Of a stretch of 39,371 nucleotides of DNA, positions 16,029-23,980 are shown piece by piece. Source of the DNA: Gammaproteobacteria bacterium. Lineage in GTDB: Bacteria > Pseudomonadota > Gammaproteobacteria > JAJPIJ01. Every line of letters starts with the position of its first letter. Positions within the stretch are counted from its first letter, which is position 1. Both the position numbers and the translations under genes were made by a program. Under the pieces are notes generated by a model that worked only from the letters and a program-made list of their open reading frames with translations, had not been told where the DNA came from and did no database searches. The stretch is from positions 1 through 39,371 of the forward strand of contig JAJVHZ010000046.1 of assembly GCA_022072255.1 (NCBI GenBank), written 5' to 3'.

Positions 16029-16352
16029 TCAGGCCGCGATCCGCGTCCTCGGCAGCACCATCAGATATTCGTTGCTTACGTGATTGGCCCTCTGCACGCG
16101 GCGGTAGCACGTCGCCCCGGTGCCGGGATGCAGGTAATACGTGTAGCCCTCTTCCTGCCGCTCGCCAAGGGCGTACTCGGGGACCCAGACGTATTGATCG
16201 CAGGCGCCGGGGTCGGGCACGAAATGGGCGGGGAGTCGCACCGGCTCCGGGCCGCGCGCACTGCCTGGCAGCAGAGCATGCCGGACCGCCGTCGTCAACG
16301 CAGCGACGAACTGCCACAAGGACTGTGACAATCGGACGGGAAACGCTCTCAT
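16029..16352 (-). CDS. Hypothetical protein, 107 residues
   Basis: Not recognised. The ATG at 16352 has an excellent ribosome-binding site (GAGGAGG, 8 nt upstream) and codon use like its neighbours, so the gene is probably real. The N-terminal 30 residues are mildly hydrophobic and amphipathic (LSQSLWQFVAALTTAVRHAL) and could be a membrane-associated helix. The rest is rich in aromatic residues, with Tyr clusters (YVWVPEYALG, EEGYTYYLHPGTG) and only two cysteines (GACDQY, GATCYRR), which could form a disulfide. It ends NEYLMVLPRTRIAA. It lies between the ICMT-like and EamA genes on the same strand, with gaps of 172 and 241 nt, so it may be a monocistronic unit. Confidence 0.65.
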   Translation of the reverse strand: MRAFPVRLSQSLWQFVAALTTAVRHALLPGSARGPEPVRLPAHFVPDPGACDQYVWVPEYALGERQEEGYTYYLHPGTGATCYRRVQRANHVSNEYLMVLPRTRIAA

Positions 16353-16593
16353 CGCTTGAACCTCCTCGACTTGATTTTTCCCCGCGTGCCCCGATGGCGG
16401 TGCGCCTCGCGGGCAGCGGTTCGACGTTCCGGGAGTTGTGCGGCCGTCGCGCCGAGTTGCGGTTGGGGCCGACGCGCGTCGCGAGTTCAATGATTGCACA
16501 TTCTCGCGGCCGGAAGTACCCCCCTGGTCCGGACGGCACCGTGAGACGAACACGGCGCGCGCCGTGCGGTCCGGCAAGCTCCGGGCAGCGCGC

Positions 16594-17004
16594 TCAGGAG
16601 GCCATGAGGATCACGGAGACGATGGCCAGGGCGATGCCGCAGCCCTGCTTGATCGTGATGGTCTCTCCCAGCAGCAGCGCCGCCAGGATCAGCGTCACCA
16701 GCGGGTAGAGCGCCGAGACGGCGGACACCAGGGCGATCGGGCCGCGCGAGGCCGCGACCAGGTAGGTGAAGCCGGCCAGCACCAGGCAGAAGCCGGTGAG
16801 CAGGCTGAAGAACGCGCCCTTGGGATGGTACTGGAGATTGAAACCCATCAGCATTATCGCGATCGCGCCGAAGATCATGCTGCCGATCACCTCGTAGACG
16901 ACGGCGCTCGACGGGCTGAGGTACCTGACGGAGATCTTCGGGAAGTAGGACCACAGCCCGTAGAGCAGCACGGTGACGAGCGCCGGCAGCAGCCAGGACT
17001 TCAT
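16594..17004 (-). CDS. EamA-domain drug/metabolite transporter (single EamA unit)
   Basis: A 136-residue membrane protein with five hydrophobic helices and the EamA fold: LYGLWSYFPKISVRYLSP at the N-terminus and SALYPLVTLILAALLLGETI before the last helix (LAIVSVILM). One EamA repeat only, about half the length of typical DMT permeases, as in small EamA/SMR-like proteins that work as dimers. The transported substrate cannot be inferred. Start ATG 17004 follows GGGGAAGG. It is divergent from the copper operon, separated by a 577-nt intergenic region. Confidence 0.88.
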   Translation of the reverse strand: MKSWLLPALVTVLLYGLWSYFPKISVRYLSPSSAVVYEVIGSMIFGAIAIMLMGFNLQYHPKGAFFSLLTGFCLVLAGFTYLVAASRGPIALVSAVSALYPLVTLILAALLLGETITIKQGCGIALAIVSVILMAS

Positions 17005-17083
17005 GCCCGGCCTTCCCCGGTCATCGCGCGCGCCGACGCGGTGCGCCGGGCAGGCAGGTCGGTCGAGCGAGGCGACATGCGCA

Positions 17084-17266
17084 TCATGGCATCCCCGCGA
17101 GCGCACCGGTCCGCGCAGGCAGCGGGACCTGGGCATGGTCTCCACCGTTGCGATGGACACCGCCGCGGCCGGGCCGCGCGATGCCGGTGGGGGCCGTCGA
17201 TACGGCAGCGGTGGCCGGGTACGACGACCCCGGGGCCGCCATGCAGGACCGGCTGGTGTTGTTCAC
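17084..17266 (-). CDS. Possible small protein, 60 residues
   Basis: GTG-initiated ORF with a strong Shine-Dalgarno (GGAGGA, 17276-17281) 9 nt upstream, inside the divergent intergenic region. The product (MNNTSRSCMAAPGSSYP...) is low in hydrophobics, rich in Ala, Gly and Pro, without a signal or membrane segment, and matches nothing I know. The ribosome-binding site is the main reason to list it; the composition is also what random high-GC sequence gives. It ends 79 nt before the EamA start, so it could be the first gene of that transcript or a leader peptide. Confidence 0.3.
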   Translation of the reverse strand: MNNTSRSCMAAPGSSYPATAAVSTAPTGIARPGRGGVHRNGGDHAQVPLPARTGALAGMP

Positions 17267-17374
17267 GGTACGCGCTCCTCCGGGTGGGTAGAGGCCGGGC
17301 CGGGCCCCGAATGGTCGCGCAGGCCGCCCTCGTCAGGTCGCGAATATGGTCCCGGGCCAGAAAAAACGCCATTA

Positions 17375-17409
17375 CCACCGAGTGGATATTCCCCGCGGAA
17401 TACCATTCC
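17375..17409. promoter_or_regulatory. Nested inverted repeats, candidate operator
   Basis: In an AT-rich island: CCAC-CGA-GTGG (17375-17385), TATTCC-CCGC-GGAATA (17387-17402), and the overlapping GGAAT-ACC-ATTCC (17397-17409). The motif ATTCC/GGAAT therefore occurs three times in alternating orientation. It lies 173 nt before the first copper-operon gene and 108 nt upstream of the possible small ORF. No known regulator box is matched; the function is inferred from symmetry. Confidence 0.35.
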
Positions 17410-17581
17410 TTGCGCGGCGTCTGTACCTGGGGGCGATCGCCGCTTCATGATGACGCGACGTTGGCGGCCCGGCGTGCGCGGGGCTGGACAGCGCCGCCGG
17501 CGATGAACCAAAATTCCGGAGCAGGAGTCCCAAGACAGGACGGGCCGGGTCGCCCGTCGTGATCGACGTTCAGGATCGGAC

Positions 17582-17956
17582 ATGAAAGCGTTGCGCGTGA
17601 TCGTCGCGGTATTGCTCTGCCTGGCGCTGCCCCTGCAGGGGGCGGCGGCGCTGCGTATTGCGGCGGCGCCCTGTCCGGCCGGCCACGGCGATGCGGCCGC
17701 GGCGCACGGGAACCTTGCGCCGGCGAAGCACGACGGGTGCCGGCGGATGCCCTGCTGCCAGGACCACCAGAAGGGCCACTCTGTCATGGCTGGCTGCGAC
17801 AGTTGCGCGCAATGCATGCCCAGCCCCGCGTTTCTCTCGCTGCACGCCTTGCCCGCTGTGTCGCGCCACCGGCAGGATCTCCACCCGCAGCGGCGCGCTC
17901 CCGGATTGCATCCCCTCGCACCCTTCGCCATCTGGCGGCCTCCCGCCGCCTCCTAG
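17582..17956 (+). CDS. Small secreted Cys/His-rich protein, putative metal-binding leader of the copper operon
   Basis: A 124-residue protein with a clear signal peptide (MKALRVIVAVLLCLALPLQG, cleavage near AAA). The mature part carries a dense set of potential metal ligands over about 55 residues: CPAGHGD, AAHGN, KHDGC, PCCQDHQKGH, MAGCDSCAQCM. The C-terminal part is Pro/Arg/His-rich and ends IWRPPAAS. Small proteins of this design (CopL-like or DUF2946-like) are often encoded ahead of copper or heavy-metal efflux genes; I do not assign a specific family. AGGA lies 8 nt before the ATG. It is the first gene of a plus-strand run with cusC, cusB, cusA and copA, 107 nt before cusC. Likely role: periplasmic copper binding or sensing (inference). 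Confidence 0.78.
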   Translation: MKALRVIVAVLLCLALPLQGAAALRIAAAPCPAGHGDAAAAHGNLAPAKHDGCRRMPCCQDHQKGHSVMAGCDSCAQCMPSPAFLSLHALPAVSRHRQDLHPQRRAPGLHPLAPFAIWRPPAAS

Positions 17957-18063
17957 ATCCCTGCTGTCGTGCCGTCCCGGCCCGTGAGGGCGCGGGAGTT
18001 CGGCTGCGCCGTCGCACCGGGATGCCGCTGCGCCGGCGCGGCGCCAATGTCGGGAGCTAGACC

Positions 18064-19335
18064 ATGCGTACATCATCGATCCGGCACCGCCGCCGCCGGT
18101 CGGTCCGGGGCATTTCCATCGTCCTCTTCATCATCGCCGCGCCGCCGCCACTCGCCGCGGACGAACTGACGTTCGACCGTGCGCTGGCGCTGGCCGAAGA
18201 CAGCGCCCCCTCGCTGCAGGCGCAGGAGGAGGGCATCGAGTCGGCGCGGTCGTCGGCCGTGGCCGCCGGCCGCCTGCCGGATCCGAGGCTGTTCGCGGGT
18301 CTCGAGAATCTGCCCGTGTCCGGACCGCCCCGCTGGACCCTGGACGAGGAGCCGATGACGATGGCGCGCATCGGTCTCATGCAGGAGATCCCCAACGCCG
18401 CCAAGCGCCGGGCCGAAAAGGAACTCGCCGAGGCGGGGATCGCGCGGGCGGAGGCGACGCGCGCGGTCGAGCTCCAGCGCGTGCGCCGGGAGACCGCGGT
18501 CGGCTGGATCCGGCGCTATCACCTGGAGCGCAAGATCGCGCTGCTCGACGAGTTCGAACGCGAGAACCGGCTGCTCGCCGAGGGTGTGAACGCCCGGATC
18601 GCCGCCGGCGAGGCGAGCGCGCCCGACGCCGTGATGCCCAGGCAGGAGGCGGCCGCCCTCGAGGAGCGCCGCGACGAACTCGCCGCCGAGGTCGCGCGCA
18701 GCATCGCCGCGTTGCGGCGCTGGCTCGGGGATGCCGCCAGTGCGCCGCTGGCCGGGTCGCCGCCGTCGTTTGCCATCGAGCACCAGCCCCTGCGCCATCG
18801 TCTGCAAAGCCACCCGGAGCTCGCCGCGTACGCCTCCATGATGGCGGAGGCGGAGGCCGAGGTGCATGCCGCGGACGCCATGAAGTCCCCGGACTGGGGC
18901 GTGGAGCTCGCCTACGGCAGACGCGATCCGGACTTCGGCGACATGGTGTCGCTGCAGGTCAGCATCGATCTGCCGCTGTTCCCGTCCACGCGCCAGGGCC
19001 CGCTGATCGCCGCCAGCCAGGCGCGGCTGAGCCGCATCGAGGCCGAACGCGAGACCACGCTGCGCGAGCACGGCGAGGAGCTGGAGGGCCAGTTCGCGGA
19101 TCACGAGCGCCTGCAGCGGGCGGTCGCGCGCCAGCAGGGAACCGTGATTCCGCTGGCGCGCGAGAAGATCGAGCTCACGCTCACCGCCTACGGTGCCGGG
19201 CAGAGCGGTCTCGATGCGGTGCTGGCCGCGCGCCGCGAGCTCATCGAGGCGCGCTGGAGGGCCATCGAGCTGCAGTCCGAGCTGGCGCAACTGGAGGCGC
19301 GCCTGCATTACGCCTACGTGGAGGAGGGACGATGA
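18064..19335 (+). CDS. cusC: Outer-membrane efflux channel of the copper RND system (TolC family)
   Basis: A 423-residue protein of the outer-membrane efflux (OEP/TolC) family. After a basic signal segment (MRTSSIRHRRRRSVRGISIV, cleavage near PLAADE) it has the two helical coiled-coil repeats of the family (LTFDRALALAEDSAPSLQAQ near the start; a second repeat from about residue 235), with a beta segment at VSLQVSIDLPLF. It would form the trimeric channel joining the CusB adaptor and CusA pump. The length and the heavy-metal branch features (AADAMKSPDWGVELAYGRR-like region) resemble CusC/CzcC. The ATG at 18064 follows GGGAG by about 8 nt; the stop overlaps the cusB start by 4 nt (ATGA). Confidence 0.9.
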   Translation: MRTSSIRHRRRRSVRGISIVLFIIAAPPPLAADELTFDRALALAEDSAPSLQAQEEGIESARSSAVAAGRLPDPRLFAGLENLPVSGPPRWTLDEEPMTMARIGLMQEIPNAAKRRAEKELAEAGIARAEATRAVELQRVRRETAVGWIRRYHLERKIALLDEFERENRLLAEGVNARIAAGEASAPDAVMPRQEAAALEERRDELAAEVARSIAALRRWLGDAASAPLAGSPPSFAIEHQPLRHRLQSHPELAAYASMMAEAEAEVHAADAMKSPDWGVELAYGRRDPDFGDMVSLQVSIDLPLFPSTRQGPLIAASQARLSRIEAERETTLREHGEELEGQFADHERLQRAVARQQGTVIPLAREKIELTLTAYGAGQSGLDAVLAARRELIEARWRAIELQSELAQLEARLHYAYVEEGR

Positions 19336-20828
19336 AACGGCTGATGATTCTGGGGATGATAATCGCGGCTGCGGCCGCCGGGGCGGTGGGGGGATATCGC
19401 TGGGCACTGCGCCCCGAGGCGGCGGCGCCGGCGCAGGAGCACGCGGCGCACGCGCCCGATCACGGCAACGGCGATGCCGGCGGAGCGGCGGAGCGGCGCG
19501 TCCTGTACTGGTACGACCCCATGTCCCCGTCGCAGCACTTCGACAAGCCCGGCAAGTCGCCCTTCATGGACATGGAGCTCGTGCCGCGCTACGCGGATGC
19601 GGCGGAGGAGACGGCCACGGTGCGCATCGATCCTGCCATCGCCCAGAATCTCGGCATGCGCGTGGCGCGGATCGAGATGGGATCGCTGCCCAATCGCATC
19701 GATGTCGTCGGCACGCTTCGATACGACGCCCGCAAGGTCAGCGTGGTGCAGGCGCGGGCGGGTGGCTTCGTCGAGCGAGTCTACGCGCGCGCCCCCGGCG
19801 ACGTGATCGCGGCCGGCGCGCCGCTGGCCGATCTGCTGGTTCCGGAATGGGCCGGGGCGCAGACCGAGTTCCTCGCGCTGCTGCGTGTCGGTGACGAACG
19901 TCTGATCGCGGCCATGCGCGAGCGCCTGCGCCTGCTCGGCATGCCGGCGGATCTGATAGCCGCTGTCGAGCGCGGGCGAAAGCCCAGAACCACCTTCACG
20001 GTCCGTTCTCCGGCCGCCGGCGTCATCGATACGCTGGAGGTCCGCGCCGGCATGACCGTGACCGCCGCCCAGACGCTTGCGACCGTCTATGGGATCGACA
20101 CGGTGTGGCTCGAGGCGGCGGTGCCGGAGGCGCAGTCGGCCCAGATCGGCGTCGGCGATGCGGTCGATGTGACGCTCTCGGCCTATGCCGGGGAGAGCTT
20201 GCGCGGCAGCGTCACCGCCCTGCTCCCGGCCGCCAACACCGAGACGCGCACGATCACGGTGCGCGTGGAACTCGACAACAGGGACGACCGGCTGCGTCCG
20301 GGCATGTACGCCCGTGTCCACCTGCGCGGCGCCGAACGGCCGGCGCGTCCGCTCGTGCCGCTCGAGGCGTTGATCCGCACCGGCAAGCGCACGCTGGTGA
20401 TGAAGACGGAGGACGACCGGCATTATCGTCCCGTGGAGATCGAGGTGGGCCGCACGGCCGGCGGCCTCGCCGAGGTGCTGAGCGGACTGAAGGCCGGCGA
20501 CCAGGTCGTCGTCTCGGGCCAGTTCCTGATCGATTCGGAGGCCAGCCTGACCGGCGTCGTGGCACGCAGCGCCCCGGCGCCTGGCCCGGAGACGGAGACA
20601 CTGCACGCGACCGAAGGCACCGTCGTCAGCGTCTCCACGACGGAGATCGAGTTGGATCACGCGGCGTTCACGACCCTGGAGATGCCCGCGATGCGCATGA
20701 CGTATCGGCTGGCCGATGCCGGCCTCGCCGAGGGCATCGAGCCGGGTCAGCGCGTCCGCTTCGCCGTGCGTGAGACGGCAGAGGGGCTGGTCGTCGAGCG
20801 GATCGAGCGCATCGGAGAGACGCCGTGA
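19332..20828 (+). CDS. cusB: RND periplasmic adaptor fused to a C-terminal CusF-like copper-binding domain
   Basis: A 498-residue membrane-fusion protein, about 90 residues longer than E. coli CusB. An N-terminal membrane helix is followed by a His-rich linker and a heavy-metal-binding motif (about residues 57-90: [20 protein letters not shown] then MDMELVPRY). The barrel-sandwich, helical hairpin and beta-barrel domains of the HlyD/CusB family follow (for example [20 protein letters not shown]). The last ~70 residues form a small OB-like domain like the chaperone CusF, with ligands His443, Met454 and Met456 in the segment [19 protein letters not shown]. The position of the CusF tryptophan is Met451. 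The adaptor would hand Cu(I)/Ag(I) to CusA. It overlaps cusC and cusA by 4 nt each. Confidence 0.92.
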   Translation: MKRLMILGMIIAAAAAGAVGGYRWALRPEAAAPAQEHAAHAPDHGNGDAGGAAERRVLYWYDPMSPSQHFDKPGKSPFMDMELVPRYADAAEETATVRIDPAIAQNLGMRVARIEMGSLPNRIDVVGTLRYDARKVSVVQARAGGFVERVYARAPGDVIAAGAPLADLLVPEWAGAQTEFLALLRVGDERLIAAMRERLRLLGMPADLIAAVERGRKPRTTFTVRSPAAGVIDTLEVRAGMTVTAAQTLATVYGIDTVWLEAAVPEAQSAQIGVGDAVDVTLSAYAGESLRGSVTALLPAANTETRTITVRVELDNRDDRLRPGMYARVHLRGAERPARPLVPLEALIRTGKRTLVMKTEDDRHYRPVEIEVGRTAGGLAEVLSGLKAGDQVVVSGQFLIDSEASLTGVVARSAPAPGPETETLHATEGTVVSVSTTEIELDHAAFTTLEMPAMRMTYRLADAGLAEGIEPGQRVRFAVRETAEGLVVERIERIGETP

Positions 20829-23800
20829 TCGCGGCCCTCATACGCTGGTCCGTCGACAACCGCTTCCTGGTGCTCCTCGCCGCGCTGTTCGCCACCGCCT
20901 GGGGGATCTGGGCGGTGCGGAGCACGCCCGTGGACGCGCTGCCGGATCTCTCGGACGTGCAGGTGATCGTGCGCACCGGGTTTCCCGGCCAGGCGCCGCA
21001 GATCGTGGAGAACCAGGTGACCTATCCGCTGGCGACCACGATGCTCTCGGTGCCGGGCGCGGTCACGGTGCGCGGCTATTCCTTCTTCGGCGATTCCTTC
21101 GTCTACGTGCTGTTCGAGGACGGCACGGACCTCTACTGGGCGCGCTCGCGGGTGCTGGAGTACCTGAGCCAGGTGCAGTCGCAACTGCCGGCCGGTGCAC
21201 GCCCCGCCCTCGGCCCGGACGCCACCGGCGTGGGCTGGATCTACACCTACGCGCTGGTGGATCGCAGCGGCAGGCACGACCTGGCTCAGCTGCGCGCCCT
21301 GCAGGACTGGTTCCTGCGGTTCGAGCTGAAGAGCCTGCCGGGCGTCGCCGAGGTCGCGACCGTGGGCGGCATGGTCCGGCAATACCAGGTCGTGCTCGAT
21401 CCGATCCGCCTGGCCGCCCTGGGCGTCACCCATGGCGAGGTGACCGAAGCGCTGCGCAAGGCGAACCAGGAGACGGGCGGTGCGGTGCTCGAGCTGGCGG
21501 AGACCGAGTTCATGGTGCGCGCCTCCGGATATCTTGCCTCGCTCGCGGACTTTCGCAGCATTCCGCTCAAGCTCGGCTCGGGCGGCGTGCCGGTGCTGCT
21601 GGGGGACGTCGCCGACGTGCAGCTCGGGCCGGAGATGCGCCGCGGCATCGCCGAGCTCGACGGCGAGGGGGAGGCGGTGGGCGGCGTCGTGGTGCTGCGC
21701 AGCGGCCGCAACGCGCGCACCACCATCGCCGCCGTCGAGCAGAAGCTGGAGGAGCTGAAGAAGAGTCTGCCGCCGGACGTGGAGGTGGTGACCGTCTACG
21801 ATCGCTCGCAGCTCATCGATCGCGCCATCGCGAACCTGCGCAGCAAGCTCGTCGAGGAATTCATCGTCGTGGCGCTGGTCTGCGTCGCCTTTCTCTGGCA
21901 CCTGCGTTCCTCGCTGGTGGCGATCGTCTCCCTGCCATTGGGGGTGCTCATCGCCTTCATCGTGATGCAGCGGCAGGGCATCAACGCCAACATCATGTCC
22001 CTGGGCGGCATCGCCATCGCTATCGGCGCGATGGTCGACGCGGCGGTGGTGATGATCGAGAACGCCCACAAGAAGATCGAGGCCTGGCAGCATGCCCATC
22101 CCGGCGAAACCCTGCGCGGGCCGGAACATTGGCAAACGGTGACGGCGGCGGCCTGCGAGGTCGGGCCGGCGCTGTTCTTCAGTCTGCTCATCATCACGCT
22201 GTCCTTCGTCCCGGTGTTCACGCTGCAGGCCCAGGAGGGGCGGCTGTTCGCGCCGCTCGCGTTCACCAAGACCTTCGCGATGGCCGCGGCGGCGGGACTG
22301 TCGGTGACGCTGGTGCCGGTGCTGATGGGCTACTGGATCCGCGGACGCATTCCGAACGAACGCAGCAATCCGCTCAATCGCCTGCTGATCGCCCTCTACC
22401 GTCCGTGCCTGGAGTTCGCGCTGCGCTGGCCGAAGACCGTGCTGCTGCTGGCGGTGGCCGTGTTCGCGACCACCTGGTGGCCGCTGTCGCGGATGGGAGG
22501 GGAGTTCCTGCCGCCCCTGGACGAGGGCGATCTGCTGTACATGCCCTCGGCGCTGCCCGGCCTGTCGGCGGCGAAGGCGGCGGAGTTGCTGCAGCAGACC
22601 GACCGGTTGATCCGGACGGTGCCGGAGGTGGAGCACGTGTTCGGCAAGGCCGGACGCGCCGAGACCGCCACCGATCCGGCGCCGCTGGAGATGTTCGAGA
22701 CCGCGATCAAGTTCAGGCCGCGCAGCGAGTGGCGCGCGGGGATGACGCCGGAGAAACTCGTGCAGGAGCTCGATCGCACGGTGCGCGTGCCGGGCCTGAG
22801 CAACATCTGGATACCGCCGATACGCAACCGCATCGACATGCTGGCCACCGGCATCAAGAGTCCGATAGGGATCAAGGTGGCCGGCTCCGATCTCGCCCAG
22901 ATCGACGCCGTCGCGCAGGCCGTGGAGCGGACCGTCAAGACGGTCGCGGGCGTCAGCTCGGCGCTGGCCGAACGGCTGAGCGGCGGCCGCTATATCGACG
23001 TCCGCATCGATCGCCACGCCGCGGCCCGCTACGGCATGAACATCGAGGACGTCCAGTCCGTGGTCTCCGGCGCCATCGGCGGCGAGAACGTCGGCGTCAC
23101 GGTCGAGGGACTGGCGCGGTTTCCGATCAACGTGCGCTACCCGCGCGAGTGGCGCGATACCGTGGAGAAGCTCCGGACGCTGCCCGTGCTGACGCCCGCC
23201 CGGCAGCAGATCACGCTGGGCACGATCGCCGACATCGCGATCGACGCCGGTCCGGCGATGCTCAAGAGCGAGAACGGCAGACTGAGCGGGTGGGTCTACG
23301 TGGACGTGCGCGGCCGCGACCTGGCATCGACGGTGGCGGATCTGCAGCGCGCGGTGCGACGCGAGGTGAAGCTGCCGGCGGGGATCAGCCTGAGCTACTC
23401 CGGCCAGTTCGAATTCCTGGAGCGGGCCGCCGCGCGGCTGAAGATCGTCGTGCCCGCGACGCTGGGCACCATCTTCATACTGCTGTACCTGACGTTCCGG
23501 CGGGTCGATGAGGCCGTGCTCATCATGCTGACCCTGCCCTTCGCGCTCACCGGGGGCGTGTGGCTGCTGGATCGACTCGGCTACGAGATGTCGGTAGCCA
23601 CCGGCGTGGGGTTCATCGCGCTCGCCGGTGTCGCCGCGGAGTTCGGCGTGGTCATGCTCATCTATCTCAAGCATGCCTGGGCCGAGCGCGGCGAGACGGC
23701 GGCCGCGCTCGACGAGGCGATACGGGAGGGCGCCGTGCAGCGCGTACGGCCCAAGGCCATGACCGTGGCCACCATCCTCGCCGGACTGCTGCCGATCCTG

Positions 23801-23980
23801 CTGGGCGCGGGAACTGGCTCGGAGATCATGAGCCGTATCGCCGCGCCCATGGTTGGTGGCATGATCACGGCGCCACTCATCTCGATGCTGGTGATCCCGG
23901 CCGCCTATCGCCTCATGCGTTCGGGATCCCCTTCCGGTTCACCCGAGAGATCCGCTTATGAAATCAGGGCATCCACCTGA
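20825..23980 (+). CDS. cusA: Heavy-metal RND efflux pump, Cu(I)/Ag(I) type
   Basis: A 1051-residue inner-membrane pump with the 12-helix RND layout and two large periplasmic loops; family landmarks are [14 protein letters not shown] near residue 35 and [20 protein letters not shown] near 400, which carries the proton-relay acidic residues of helix 4. The three methionines that bind Cu(I)/Ag(I) in E. coli CusA (573, 623, 672) are found at exactly those residue numbers here: [16 protein letters not shown] and [11 protein letters not shown]. This supports monovalent copper/silver rather than Zn/Co/Cd as substrate. GTG start 20825 overlaps the cusB stop (GTGA). Its 3' end overlaps copA by 23 nt. 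Confidence 0.95.
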   Translation: MIAALIRWSVDNRFLVLLAALFATAWGIWAVRSTPVDALPDLSDVQVIVRTGFPGQAPQIVENQVTYPLATTMLSVPGAVTVRGYSFFGDSFVYVLFEDGTDLYWARSRVLEYLSQVQSQLPAGARPALGPDATGVGWIYTYALVDRSGRHDLAQLRALQDWFLRFELKSLPGVAEVATVGGMVRQYQVVLDPIRLAALGVTHGEVTEALRKANQETGGAVLELAETEFMVRASGYLASLADFRSIPLKLGSGGVPVLLGDVADVQLGPEMRRGIAELDGEGEAVGGVVVLRSGRNARTTIAAVEQKLEELKKSLPPDVEVVTVYDRSQLIDRAIANLRSKLVEEFIVVALVCVAFLWHLRSSLVAIVSLPLGVLIAFIVMQRQGINANIMSLGGIAIAIGAMVDAAVVMIENAHKKIEAWQHAHPGETLRGPEHWQTVTAAACEVGPALFFSLLIITLSFVPVFTLQAQEGRLFAPLAFTKTFAMAAAAGLSVTLVPVLMGYWIRGRIPNERSNPLNRLLIALYRPCLEFALRWPKTVLLLAVAVFATTWWPLSRMGGEFLPPLDEGDLLYMPSALPGLSAAKAAELLQQTDRLIRTVPEVEHVFGKAGRAETATDPAPLEMFETAIKFRPRSEWRAGMTPEKLVQELDRTVRVPGLSNIWIPPIRNRIDMLATGIKSPIGIKVAGSDLAQIDAVAQAVERTVKTVAGVSSALAERLSGGRYIDVRIDRHAAARYGMNIEDVQSVVSGAIGGENVGVTVEGLARFPINVRYPREWRDTVEKLRTLPVLTPARQQITLGTIADIAIDAGPAMLKSENGRLSGWVYVDVRGRDLASTVADLQRAVRREVKLPAGISLSYSGQFEFLERAAARLKIVVPATLGTIFILLYLTFRRVDEAVLIMLTLPFALTGGVWLLDRLGYEMSVATGVGFIALAGVAAEFGVVMLIYLKHAWAERGETAAALDEAIREGAVQRVRPKAMTVATILAGLLPILLGAGTGSEIMSRIAAPMVGGMITAPLISMLVIPAAYRLMRSGSPSGSPERSAYEIRAST

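Larger units (their letters stand above)
17005..17581. other. 577-nt divergent intergenic region upstream of the copper operon
   Basis: The longest stretch without an assured gene. It holds a possible 60-codon ORF (17084-17266, minus), and an unusually AT-rich island (about 17340-17415) with nested inverted repeats. The 107 nt before the first copper-operon gene contain the A-rich patch GAACCAAAATTCCGG but no convincing promoter hexamers. I see no CueR-type dyad or CusR-type box. Confidence 0.5.

Noticed and set aside
17461-17478. TTGGCGGCCCGGCGTGCG as a sigma-54 promoter for the copper operon
   Set aside because: The GG to GC spacing is 11 instead of 10 and the -12 element is poor.
20747-23674. 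975-codon minus-strand open frame opposite cusA
   Set aside because: Low-complexity His/Gln/Arg translation and full antisense overlap with an intact CusA.
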